Origin: Muribaculaceae bacterium
Lineage (GTDB): Bacteria > Bacteroidota > Bacteroidia > Bacteroidales > Muribaculaceae
Direction: 5' to 3'
Length of the DNA stretch: 25,536 nt
NCBI GenBank assembly: GCA_029056365.1
Contig: JAIDBM010000284.1
Span: forward strand, 1 to 25,536
Shown here: positions 16,463 through 24,141 of the stretch, in pieces
Numbering within the stretch: the stretch's first letter is position 1
Layout: every line of letters starts with the position of its first letter
Notes under the pieces: model-generated
Databases searched by the model: none
Seen by the model: the letters and a program-made list of their open reading frames with translations, nothing else
Told to the model about the DNA's origin: nothing
Made by a program: the position numbers and the translations under genes

Positions 16463-16956
16463 CAATATGTGATTACACGGTACTCGTTCTGCGAACCGGC
16501 ACGCACGTTATAACGGCGCAGGCCGTAACCGCGACTGGCTGCCTCGCCGGAAAGCGGGTGGCCCCAAAGCGAAAACACATCGTAGGTGCTGTGACACTTC
16601 GGACATTCAGCCACCAGCGCCTCCTCATCGATGTATACACGCACATCCGAGCGGCACTCCACCGGACAGCTCAGGTCGTAAGCCACCGGAGCGCCGTTCA
16701 CATCGCCGCACAGAAGAACCCCGCCGAAGCCGGTGGCGCTCATGGCTGTAAACGGGAAATCACGCGGCACGCGCTCGCTCTTGATGAAACGTTGCCAGCT
16801 CATGGCGCCGGGCACGCCGTAAGCATCCCAGTCGGCCACGGAATTGAACTGTATCAACACCGGGGCCGGCGGAATGCGGTCGTCGTCAAGATGATGGCAC
16901 GAGGCGGCCGCAACTGTCAGCAAAACTGCAGCGAGCAGACGGGCCGTGCGGTTCAC
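16462..16956 (-). CDS. Rieske-like lipoprotein with altered cluster ligands
   Basis: A 164-aa lipoprotein with signal peptide and lipobox AASC (Cys20), followed by HHLDDD, an acidic surface-export-like signal. The C-terminal part has the pattern of a small Rieske fold: VAYDLSCPVEC (Cys97, Cys101), then CPKCHSTYDVFSLWGHPLSGEA (Cys118, Cys121, His122), then GLRRYNV. A normal Rieske protein has C-x-H and C-x-x-H. Here the first pair is C-P-V-E-C and the second is C-P-K-C-H, so a standard 2Fe-2S site with two His ligands is not formed. It may bind zinc or another metal, or be purely structural. The start is GTG overlapping the stop of the SRPBCC gene as GTGA. It lies between pyrE and the MBOAT pair in one operon. 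Function unknown. Confidence 0.75.
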   Translation of the reverse strand: MNRTARLLAAVLLTVAAASCHHLDDDRIPPAPVLIQFNSVADWDAYGVPGAMSWQRFIKSERVPRDFPFTAMSATGFGGVLLCGDVNGAPVAYDLSCPVECRSDVRVYIDEEALVAECPKCHSTYDVFSLWGHPLSGEAASRGYGLRRYNVRAGSQNEYRVITY

Positions 16957-17372
16957 TTTCCGTTGATTTTAACCATAAGGTCGCCGAAACTGTCGGCGGC
17001 TTTCTGCATCATTCCGCCCAGCATGGGTTTCAGCATCGCAGGAATCTCGACATCGATGGCCGTGGACAGCTCGGTGTTCGAGTCATCCAGCGGATTGAGA
17101 TTCACCGACAATTCAAGAGGCAGCGGCGAAGTTACGGTTCGGAACACAACCTTCTGCGGATTGCGTTCCACTACCTGAAACTTGAGTTCGCCCACCTGAG
17201 GTGTCTTGATGCTCAAGGTGTCGGCGGTGAATTTCACATCGCCTATCTTTGAGCGTTCGGCCTCGGGCAAAGCCGCCACAGCACCCTCAAGGGAGCTGAG
17301 GTCGGCGAATTTGTCGCTGATCACCGAGGCTGCGACCGGCAGTGTCACGGTTTTGCTTGTATATTTTGCCAT
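16953..17372 (-). CDS. SRPBCC-like small protein next to pyrE
   Basis: A 139-aa cytoplasmic protein with no signal peptide or membrane segment. It begins MAKYTSKTVTLPVAASVISDKFADLSSL, the pattern of a START/SRPBCC (polyketide cyclase-like) fold with an alternating beta-sheet and a long C-terminal helix (MLKPMLGGMMQKAADSFGDLMVKI). Fold assignment is by pattern and not certain. Such folds bind hydrophobic ligands in a groove. It starts 9 nt after the pyrE stop, and its own stop overlaps the next start, so it is part of the operon. From memory, SRPBCC proteins are often found beside pyrE in Bacteroidales. Ligand unknown. Confidence 0.7.
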   Translation of the reverse strand: MAKYTSKTVTLPVAASVISDKFADLSSLEGAVAALPEAERSKIGDVKFTADTLSIKTPQVGELKFQVVERNPQKVVFRTVTSPLPLELSVNLNPLDDSNTELSTAIDVEIPAMLKPMLGGMMQKAADSFGDLMVKINGK

Positions 17373-17381
17373 CAGCGGAAA

Positions 17382-18035
17382 TCAATCGGTAAGAGACTGT
17401 GGATTGGGTGTCCAGCTTGCCGGGTCTTTGCGCCATTCGCGCAGAGTCGCCAAATCGCTTTCCTGAATGTACTCAGTGGCAAGTGCGGCCTCAAGCATGG
17501 CGTTGTAGTTGCTGAGAGTTATAAGCTTTACATTCGCCTTTTTGAAAGCTTCCTCGGCAATGGGGAAACCGTAAGTGAACAGTGCGGCCATACCCACTAC
17601 CTCGCATCCGGCCGCGCGGAGAGCCTCAACTGCCTTGAGCGAGCTTCCGCCGGTGCTGATGAGGTCTTCAATCACAACCACACGCGTTCCGGGTTTGAGG
17701 CTGCCCTCGATCAGATTCTCCAGACCATGGTCCTTGGGAGTGGAGCGAACATATACATAAGGCAGAGAAAGAGTGTCGGCAACCAGGGCGCCCTGAGCGA
17801 TAGCACCTGTGGCGACACCGGCCACAGCATCAACCTCAGGGAAGTTTTCCAGTATCATGCGGCAGAGTTCCACCTTGATGAAGCTGCGCACATCGGGATA
17901 GCTGAGAGTCTTGCGGTTGTCGGTATAGATGGGGGAATTCCAACCCGAAGCCCATACGAACGGATTATTGGGCTGGAGGTTGATTGCGCTGATTTTGAGT
18001 AGTTTGTCAGCAAGTATTTGAGCTACGTCGTTCAT
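17382..18035 (-). CDS. pyrE: Orotate phosphoribosyltransferase
   Basis: Joins orotate to PRPP to form orotidine monophosphate, the fifth step of pyrimidine synthesis. The PRPP-binding signature VVVIEDLISTGGS is at 119-131, and the flexible catalytic loop region VRSTPKDHGLENLIEG at about 96-111. VAGVATGAIAQGA (71-83) is the family's second phosphate-binding stretch. At 217 aa it has normal length. It sits 63 nt downstream of purB and leads the SRPBCC/Rieske/SGNH/MBOAT series. The purB-pyrE gap holds no exact TAnnTTTG on the minus strand, so it may be co-transcribed with purB. Confidence 0.97.
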   Translation of the reverse strand: MNDVAQILADKLLKISAINLQPNNPFVWASGWNSPIYTDNRKTLSYPDVRSFIKVELCRMILENFPEVDAVAGVATGAIAQGALVADTLSLPYVYVRSTPKDHGLENLIEGSLKPGTRVVVIEDLISTGGSSLKAVEALRAAGCEVVGMAALFTYGFPIAEEAFKKANVKLITLSNYNAMLEAALATEYIQESDLATLREWRKDPASWTPNPQSLTD

Positions 18036-18098
18036 GTTTATTGTGTTTGATTCTGTTATATTCTATTATTCTGCCTATTCTGCCAGGTGCACGTTGTA

Positions 18099-19442
18099 TC
18101 AATATCCGGTATACGTGGACGGCGACAAGGCCCGGAGTTCGGCCTTTACAGCATCGCTCACCTGAAGAGTATCGATAAACTCCGAGATGCTCGCCTCGGT
18201 TACAACGCTGTTCGTGCGGGTAAGCGCCTTGAGTGTCTCGTAGGGTTTCGGATAACCCTCGCGGCGCAGTATAGTCTGGATTCCTTCCGCAACCACGCTC
18301 CACATTGAATCGAGATCGCTGTCGATGGCCTCGCGGTTGAGCAATAGTTTGCCAAGGCCTTTCAAAGTCGATTCAAGCGCAATCAGACTGTGCGCCATAG
18401 GCATGCCCACTGTGCGGAGAACGGTGGAGTCGGTGAGGTCGCGCTGGAGACGCGATACCGGAAGCTTACGGGCGAGATGGTCGTAAAGGGCGTTGGCCAC
18501 ACCGAGGTTGCCTTCGGAGTTCTCGAAGTCGATTGGGTTTACCTTGTGGGGCATTGCCGATGAGCCTACCTCACCCTCTTTGATTTTCTGCTTGAAGTAT
18601 TCCATCGAGATATACATCCACATGTCGCGGTCGAGGTCGAGCACAATTGTGTTAAGACGGCGGAGCACATCGAACACACCGGCCAGATTGTCGTAGTTCG
18701 AAATCTGGGTGGTAAGCTGTTCACGCTCTATGCCGAGACAGCTGCCGAGGAAACTGTTTGCAAACTTTATCCAGTCGATTTCGGGATATGCAGTAAGATG
18801 AGCGTTGAAATTACCTGTGGCGCCGCCGAATTTGCCGCTTATCACAGCGGAGTCGAGCGCCTTGAGCTGCTGACGTATACGGTATACATAAACCCCGATT
18901 TCCTTGCCAAGGCGTGTCGGAGAGGCGGGCTGTCCGTGGGTACGCGCCAGCATGGGAATGTCGGCCCATTCCTTCTCATAAGCCTCAAGCACTTCGAGCA
19001 GACGCTCGAAGGCCGGACGGAGCACCTCGTCGATCGCCTCCTTTACCGACAGCGGCACTGCGGTATTGTTGATGTCCTGCGATGTGAGACCGAAATGGAT
19101 GAACTCCTTATACGGAGCCAGACCAAGAACGTCGAACTTCTCTTTAAGGAAATATTCCACAGCCTTCACGTCATGGTTGGTTATGCTTTCTATTTCCTTG
19201 ATACGCAAGGCATCGTTCACCGTGAAATCGCGATATATATCGCGCAACGGAGCGAACATACTGTGGCTCACAGCCTCAAGCTGCGGCAACGGCAACTCGC
19301 ACAGGGCGATAAAGTATTCAACTTCGACACGAACCCGGTAACGTATCAGGGCATATTCCGAGAAATAAAGTTCTAACTTCTGACATTTTCCGCGATAGCG
19401 TCCGTCGACAGGCGATATGGCGGTTAAGGTTGAAAGTTCCAT
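18099..19442 (-). CDS. purB: Adenylosuccinate lyase
   Basis: Splits fumarate from SAICAR and from adenylosuccinate in purine synthesis, acting as a cytoplasmic homotetramer. The fumarase/aspartase signature GSSAMPHKVNP lies at 293-303 and includes the catalytic Ser loop. The general acid region is ARTHGQPASPT (His169), and the substrate-binding block is HFGLTSQDINNTA. At 447 aa it is close to the long PurB type of E. coli (456 aa). The ATG start is 30 nt from a -7 promoter match. It is divergent from the lipoprotein-pepT-miaA operon. Placing purine and pyrimidine genes side by side suggests joint control, though no regulatory RNA is visible. Confidence 0.97.
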   Translation of the reverse strand: MELSTLTAISPVDGRYRGKCQKLELYFSEYALIRYRVRVEVEYFIALCELPLPQLEAVSHSMFAPLRDIYRDFTVNDALRIKEIESITNHDVKAVEYFLKEKFDVLGLAPYKEFIHFGLTSQDINNTAVPLSVKEAIDEVLRPAFERLLEVLEAYEKEWADIPMLARTHGQPASPTRLGKEIGVYVYRIRQQLKALDSAVISGKFGGATGNFNAHLTAYPEIDWIKFANSFLGSCLGIEREQLTTQISNYDNLAGVFDVLRRLNTIVLDLDRDMWMYISMEYFKQKIKEGEVGSSAMPHKVNPIDFENSEGNLGVANALYDHLARKLPVSRLQRDLTDSTVLRTVGMPMAHSLIALESTLKGLGKLLLNREAIDSDLDSMWSVVAEGIQTILRREGYPKPYETLKALTRTNSVVTEASISEFIDTLQVSDAVKAELRALSPSTYTGY

Positions 19443-19591
19443 GTATTGACTGCGTTTTCTAAATTAAGGTGCAAATTTACGCATTTTTCAGAAAAAAGTA
19501 GTCACAGAATGAGCACAAATTCATCCAAAAAGCGTATTTTTGCAAATCAATATATCGGAATTACATAACGACAACCTAACAAACTTGATAT
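19443..19591. promoter_or_regulatory. Divergent promoter region between purB and the lipoprotein operon
   Basis: A 149-bp AT-rich gap. Exact -7 matches point both ways: TAAATTTG on the minus strand (19479 down to 19472) for purB, with a leader of about 23 nt, and TATTTTTG on the plus strand (19535-19542) for the plus operon, with a leader of about 43 nt. Neither has a good -33 TTTG at the right spacing. Confidence 0.55.
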
Positions 19592-20413
19592 ATGAGAAAA
19601 TACATCATCAGCTCCCTCCAGGCCATATTCCTGGTTCTCACGGCTTTGGGAGCATCTTCATGTGGCGGAGACAACACTCTGCAGAACCTCGACACCGATG
19701 TGAAAATGATTTCATCGCGACTCGATTCCACCGCCAAGGGCAGCCCCGATGCCGTAAACGCTTTCTCGATGCAGCTCACCGACAACGCAGTAGCGCTTGA
19801 AGCCGGTATAACCCCGGGAATCTTCGACCTGAAACTCCTCGAACCCGGACTGGCTGAATTCGCCGTCGCCGCATATCTGCATGTACTGAATCCCGACGGC
19901 AACCGCAACGCCGAAGTCGCCGACATGATCAACAACATGGCCAAGACCAAAATTCCTCTCGAAATAACCCTGACCCAGGGAGAAAACCGCTTCAACCAAA
20001 GCCTTGACGCACCGCGCCTGAAAACCCTGTTCAAGGAATCGCTCACAAACCTCAACCGCAGCAGTGCAGCAGCAAACGCAGCAAGCCTCACCGGAAGCTG
20101 GGCCGAAAAAGTATTCAAAACCGAAGGTGCAAGCGATTTCGAATGCATATACTCCACAAACAGAATAGTGATTACCGTAACATATCCGAATGTAGCGGCA
20201 TCGCCTCTGAAAGATGTGGCAAACCCCTCGCCGGCACTCAAAAGCATGCTCGCCGACGCGGCAGAGAAGCACTATGCCGAATACGGCGCGATGCGCCCGG
20301 CTGTAACCCAGCTCATGACCGACCTCGGAGTCAAGGAACTCCGTCTCACATACAAATACTCCGACGGCAAACCCGCGCCAAGCGTAAGACTTGAATGGGG
20401 CAGCGACCTTTAG
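19592..20413 (+). CDS. Lipoprotein of unknown function, 273 aa
   Basis: The signal peptide (1-23) ends in the lipobox GASSC (Cys24), followed by GGDN without the acidic run of surface-export signals, so it may stay periplasmic-facing. I do not recognise the family. The mature part is rich in Ala, Asn and Leu with predicted mixed helix and strand: a helical N-terminal half (TDVKMISSRLDSTAKGSP, VADMINNMAKTKIPLEITL) and a C-terminal half with strands such as NRIVITVTYPN and ELRLTYKYSDG. It has no enzyme motif. It lies 24 nt before pepT on the same strand and likely shares its mRNA. The divergent promoter region precedes it. Confidence 0.75.
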   Translation: MRKYIISSLQAIFLVLTALGASSCGGDNTLQNLDTDVKMISSRLDSTAKGSPDAVNAFSMQLTDNAVALEAGITPGIFDLKLLEPGLAEFAVAAYLHVLNPDGNRNAEVADMINNMAKTKIPLEITLTQGENRFNQSLDAPRLKTLFKESLTNLNRSSAAANAASLTGSWAEKVFKTEGASDFECIYSTNRIVITVTYPNVAASPLKDVANPSPALKSMLADAAEKHYAEYGAMRPAVTQLMTDLGVKELRLTYKYSDGKPAPSVRLEWGSDL

Positions 20414-20437
20414 AACTGGCTCTTAAGAATATACACC

Positions 20438-21661
20438 ATGACACTTGTAGACAGATTTCTTGAATATGTGAAGTTCGATACCCAGAGCGACGAACTCACC
20501 AACATGACGCCCTCGACACCGGGGCAGATGATATTCGCGCAACACCTTGAAAAAGAACTGCGCAAGCTTGGCCTGAGCGACATAAGCCTTGACGAAAACG
20601 GCTATCTCATGGCCACTCTTCCAGGCAACATCACCGACCGCAAAGTGCCCGTAATAGGCTTCATAGCTCATCTCGATACATCGCCCGACATGTCGGGCCG
20701 TCACGTTTCGCCCCACATCGTGGAAAACTATCCCGGCGGCGACATAACCCTTAACGCATCGGATGGCATCGTGCTGTCGCCCGACGAATTCCCGGAACTG
20801 CTCAACTACATCGGACAGGACCTCATTGTAACCGACGGCAACACTCTGCTCGGTGCCGACGACAAAGCCGGAATCGCTGAAATAATCTCGGCCATGGACT
20901 ATCTGATGAAGCATCCCGAAATCAAACACGGCGACATCCGCATAGCATTCAACCCCGATGAAGAAATCGGACTCGGCGCCCACAAGTTCGATGTAGAGCT
21001 ATTCGGCGCCGAATGGGCGTATACCATGGACGGAGGCGAAATCGGCGAACTTGAGTTCGAGAACTTCAATGCCGCCGTTGCCACCATAGCCTTCAAAGGC
21101 CGCAACGTACATCCGGGCTATGCCAAACACAAGATGATAAATTCGATGCGCATAGCCAATCAGTTCATAATAATGCTGCCTCGCTGGGAAACTCCCGAAC
21201 ATACCGAGGATTACGAAGGATTCTACCATCTGGTAGGAATGCAGGGCTCGGTTGAGAGCACCACCCTCACCTACATAATCCGCGACCACGACCGCGACCG
21301 CTTCGAACGCCGGAAAAAGGAACTCGAGCACCTGGTCCGCAAAATCAACCACGAATTCCCCGGATGCTGCAGCATAGAAATCAAGGACCAGTATTACAAC
21401 ATGCGCGAGAAAATCGAACCCGTGATGCATGTTGTGGAAATTGCCGAGGAAGCAATGCGTCAGGTGGGCGTCACTCCCAAGGTACAGCCCATTCGCGGCG
21501 GAACAGACGGCGCCCAGCTTTCGTTCAAAGGCTTGCCATGCCCCAACATTTTCGCCGGCGGACTCAACTTCCACGGACGCTATGAATTCGTTCCGATTCC
21601 GTCGATGGAGAAAGCCCGCGATGTAATAGTGCAGATAGCCCGTCTGACAGGCGAGAAATGA
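20438..21661 (+). CDS. pepT: Peptidase T (tripeptide aminopeptidase)
   Basis: A cytoplasmic two-zinc aminopeptidase of the M20 family that removes the N-terminal residue of tripeptides. The metal ligands and catalytic residues of characterised PepT are all in place: HLD (His78, Asp80), GADDKAG (Asp141), DEEIG (Glu175 as catalytic base, Glu176) and YTMDGG (Asp198). The dimerisation lid domain (about 205-330) is present, and a C-terminal block GLPCPNIFAGGLNFHGRYEF supplies the last His. The length of 407 aa is canonical. Its stop overlaps the miaA start as ATGA, so translation is coupled. Amino-acid scavenging fits a gut Bacteroidales. Confidence 0.97.
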   Translation: MTLVDRFLEYVKFDTQSDELTNMTPSTPGQMIFAQHLEKELRKLGLSDISLDENGYLMATLPGNITDRKVPVIGFIAHLDTSPDMSGRHVSPHIVENYPGGDITLNASDGIVLSPDEFPELLNYIGQDLIVTDGNTLLGADDKAGIAEIISAMDYLMKHPEIKHGDIRIAFNPDEEIGLGAHKFDVELFGAEWAYTMDGGEIGELEFENFNAAVATIAFKGRNVHPGYAKHKMINSMRIANQFIIMLPRWETPEHTEDYEGFYHLVGMQGSVESTTLTYIIRDHDRDRFERRKKELEHLVRKINHEFPGCCSIEIKDQYYNMREKIEPVMHVVEIAEEAMRQVGVTPKVQPIRGGTDGAQLSFKGLPCPNIFAGGLNFHGRYEFVPIPSMEKARDVIVQIARLTGEK

Positions 21662-22581
21662 AAACTCTCATAGTTATAACAGGGGCCACGGCGTCGGGCA
21701 AGACGTCCGTGGCCCTTGACGTGGCCGAAGCTCTGGGCTGCGACATAATCTCGGCCGACTCACGCCAGATATATGCCGGATTGCCCATAGGCACCGCCGC
21801 TCCGACAAAAGCCGAACAGGCCCGCGTAAGGCACCACCTGGTGGGAACACTGCCACTGGACGCGTACTACAGCGCAGCTACTTTCGAATCGGACGCCCAG
21901 CGCCTTATGCAGCAGCAGTGGCAGAGCCGCGACTATGCCATGGTATGCGGCGGCTCGATGATGTATATCGACGCCCTTCTCTACGGCCTTGACCCGCTTC
22001 CGACCATCTCCGACTCAACCCGGACCCATGTAGCCGAAATCCTGGCCCGGCACGGAATAGAAGGACTCCGGGCCATACTCGAGACCGTCGACCCGGAATA
22101 TATGAAAACCGCCGACCCGGCAAACCACAAGAGGCTTGTCCATGCTCTTGAAGTAAGTTATCAGGCCGGAGCGCCCTACTCCTCGCTATGCAGCGGCCAG
22201 CGCCGCGAACTGCCGTGCAACGTGATAAAAGCCATGATCGACATGGACCGCGACACACTGTTCGGCCGCATTAACAGCCGGGTGGAGAGTATGATGTCGG
22301 ACGGACTGCTCGAAGAAGCCCGACGGGTGTATCCGCAGCGCGGACTCAACTCGCTCAACACGGTGGGCTACAAGGAACTGTTCGCATATCTCGACGGTGT
22401 ATGGAACCTTGACACCGCACTGGCCCGAATGGCGAAAAACACCCGCGTCTATGCGAAAAAGCAACTCACCTGGCTAAAAAGACCGGGACGCGACGAAGGC
22501 TTGCTTCGTCTCGCCCCGGAAACAGCTGCGGCAGACCTGCTCCGCCACATACACGGTTCTACGCCGCCCCGAGATTCTTGA
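21658..22581 (+). CDS. miaA: tRNA dimethylallyltransferase
   Basis: Adds a dimethylallyl group to adenosine 37 of tRNAs that read codons starting with U. The P-loop GATASGKT is at 9-16, the DSRQIYAGLPIGTAAPT substrate block at about 37-53, CGGSMMYIDALLYGLDPLP at about 99-117, and TVGYKELFAYLDG in the C-terminal tRNA-binding part. At 307 aa it has normal length. It is the last gene of the lipoprotein-pepT-miaA series. Its final 23 nt overlap the 3' end of the convergent malic enzyme gene, so there is no space for a separate terminator. Confidence 0.96.
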   Translation: MKTLIVITGATASGKTSVALDVAEALGCDIISADSRQIYAGLPIGTAAPTKAEQARVRHHLVGTLPLDAYYSAATFESDAQRLMQQQWQSRDYAMVCGGSMMYIDALLYGLDPLPTISDSTRTHVAEILARHGIEGLRAILETVDPEYMKTADPANHKRLVHALEVSYQAGAPYSSLCSGQRRELPCNVIKAMIDMDRDTLFGRINSRVESMMSDGLLEEARRVYPQRGLNSLNTVGYKELFAYLDGVWNLDTALARMAKNTRVYAKKQLTWLKRPGRDEGLLRLAPETAAADLLRHIHGSTPPRDS

Positions 22582-23878
22582 GCAGATCGGTTATATAGGC
22601 ATCGTTGCTCTGTATGAGTGTGCTCAGATGCAGCGCATACTGGTGCAGATCGAGAATCGGCTGACGCGCTACACCGCTTTCATTCGCAGCACGGACAATC
22701 TCCGGAGCCACTTCGGTGAGCATACGCTTGTCGAACGGCTTCGGCAGAATATAACCGGGGCCGAAAGCAAGGTCATGGTCGTGGTAGGCCCGTCGCAGCG
22801 AATCAGGCACCGGCTGCCGGGCCAGAGCGGCTATGGCATGGGCTGCGGCAAGTTTCATGGCCTCGTTGATTTCCGAGGCACGGCAATCAAGAGCCGCACG
22901 GAATATATACGGGAAACCAAGCACATTGTTAATCTGGTTCGGATAATCGCTGCGTCCGGTGGCAAAAATTATATCCCGCCTTGAAGCCATGGCCGCGTCA
23001 TAATTTATTTCAGGATTCGGATTCGCCAGCGCGAAAACCACCGGACGCGGAGCCATGCTCCGAATCATTTCGGCAGTGAGTACATCGGCCACCGACAGTC
23101 CAAGGAACACATCGGCTCCCACAAGCGCGTCGGCAAGAGTATCTATCGGAAGGTCAGTGGCGAATTCACGCTTGATTTCAGACAGTTCGGTGCGGCGCGT
23201 GGAAATCACGCCCTTGCTGTCGCACATCACAATGTTCTCCTTCTTCACGCCGAGACTCATATAAAGACGCGTACATGCCACGGCAGCGGCTCCGGCGCCA
23301 TTCACCACCAGACGTACGTCTCCGAATTTCTTTCCCTGGATACGCAGCGCGTTGATAAGCGCCGCCGCACTTACTATGGCTGTGCCGTGCTGGTCGTCGT
23401 GCATCACCGGTATGTCGCACTTCTCCTTCAGGCTCCGTTCAATCTCAAAGCATTCGGGAGCCTTTATATCTTCCAGATTTATGCCTCCGAAACTTCCGGA
23501 AATAGCTCGCACATGGTCGACAAACTTTACGGGGTCCTTCTCATCGACCTCTATGTCGAAACAATCCAGACCGGCAAACACTTTGAACAGCAGCGCCTTG
23601 CCTTCCATTACAGGCTTCGATGCGTCGGGGCCGATATTGCCCAGTCCGAGCACAGCGGTTCCGTTCGATACCACAGCCACGAGATTACCCCGATTGGTAT
23701 ATCGGTATGAAGTATCCGGATTTTTCTTGATTTCCTCACAGGGATAGGCCACTCCGGGCGAATATGCCAAAGAGAGGTCATCCGGCGAACTGTATGGTTT
23801 GGTGGGCACAATCTCGGTTTTGCCCGGCTGAGGATACTGATGATAGTCGAGTGCTGATTTTCTGTTTACCTTAGTCAT
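22559..23878 (-). CDS. Malic enzyme, MaeB-type catalytic part without the PTA domain
   Basis: Oxidatively decarboxylates malate to pyruvate with NAD(P). The first 430 residues match the catalytic half of MaeB: VPTKPYSSPDDLSLAYSPGVAYPC (catalytic Tyr39), SNGTAVLGLGNIGPDASKPVMEGKA (catalytic Lys at about 94), FDIEVDE, PVMHDDQHGTA, and the nucleotide-binding GAGAAAVACTRLY. MaeB in E. coli and, as I recall, in Bacteroides is about 760 aa, with a C-terminal phosphotransacetylase-like domain that mediates acetyl-CoA control. This protein stops at 439 aa right where that domain would begin (GVARQPILD, then about 30 residues). The tail overlaps miaA, so no missing domain can lie beyond. It is either a natural short form or a clean truncation. 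A terminator-like hairpin is found in its leader. Confidence 0.93.
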   Translation of the reverse strand: MTKVNRKSALDYHQYPQPGKTEIVPTKPYSSPDDLSLAYSPGVAYPCEEIKKNPDTSYRYTNRGNLVAVVSNGTAVLGLGNIGPDASKPVMEGKALLFKVFAGLDCFDIEVDEKDPVKFVDHVRAISGSFGGINLEDIKAPECFEIERSLKEKCDIPVMHDDQHGTAIVSAAALINALRIQGKKFGDVRLVVNGAGAAAVACTRLYMSLGVKKENIVMCDSKGVISTRRTELSEIKREFATDLPIDTLADALVGADVFLGLSVADVLTAEMIRSMAPRPVVFALANPNPEINYDAAMASRRDIIFATGRSDYPNQINNVLGFPYIFRAALDCRASEINEAMKLAAAHAIAALARQPVPDSLRRAYHDHDLAFGPGYILPKPFDKRMLTEVAPEIVRAANESGVARQPILDLHQYALHLSTLIQSNDAYITDLLKNLGAA

Positions 23879-23932
23879 GTTCTGGAATTTTATAGTTTAT
23901 TATTCTTAACGGAAAAATTACAGAAATGTTTT

Positions 23933-23972
23933 ATTAAAAATAAACGGGGAGCGGCTTCACAGTCGCTCCCCG
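23933..23972 (-). terminator. Terminator-like hairpin upstream of the malic enzyme gene (possible attenuator)
   Basis: A 9-bp GC-rich stem CGGGGAGCG/CGCTCCCCG (23945-23953 with 23964-23972) gains three more pairs including one G-T wobble, with a 4-nt loop. On the minus strand it is followed by TTTATTTTTAAT. Form and polarity are those of an intrinsic terminator. No minus-strand gene lies upstream (rnz is divergent), so it would end a leader transcript or a small RNA about 65 nt before the malic enzyme start codon. Confidence 0.65.
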
Positions 23973-24129
23973 ATCCAATTACCTTTAATCTAATCCTATG
24001 AAAAAACTAATTCAATCTTCACTGCTGTCGTTTTATCACTAATACGCTGTATATGTCCAAAAGTTGGCGTTTCAGCTCCTGTTTTATACTTTTTTGTACA
24101 ATGTCGGCTTACAAACCACTGGATTTTTG

Positions 24130-24137
24130 TAATTTTG
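24130..24137 (+). promoter_or_regulatory. Candidate -7 element for rnz, almost touching the start codon
   Basis: TAATTTTG fits TAnnTTTG exactly and ends only 4 nt before the rnz ATG at 24142. Transcription would then begin at or next to the A of the start codon, giving a leaderless mRNA. No TTTG is seen 19-21 nt upstream; the nearest is 33 nt away. Confidence 0.45.
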
Positions 24138-24141
24138 CATT

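Larger units (their letters stand above)
23879..24141. other. Divergent intergenic region between malic enzyme and rnz
   Basis: A 263-bp AT-rich region. It holds a terminator-like hairpin pointing toward the malic enzyme gene (23933-23972), a 14-codon plus-strand open frame MKKLIQSSLLSFYH (23998-24042), and the rnz promoter match (24130-24137). The 14-codon frame is too short to call a gene, although its ATGAAAAAA start and the AT-rich stretch before it look like a Bacteroidetes translation start. I see nothing else. Confidence 0.6.

Noticed and set aside
18036..18098. Riboswitch or attenuator between purB and pyrE
   Set aside because: The 63-nt gap is too short for known purine or pyrimidine riboswitches, and only a short CAGAATA direct repeat is visible.
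23998..24042. 14-codon plus-strand frame MKKLIQSSLLSFYH
   Set aside because: Too short to support as a gene. It could be a leader peptide or the remnant of a lost secreted-protein gene, but nothing downstream continues it.
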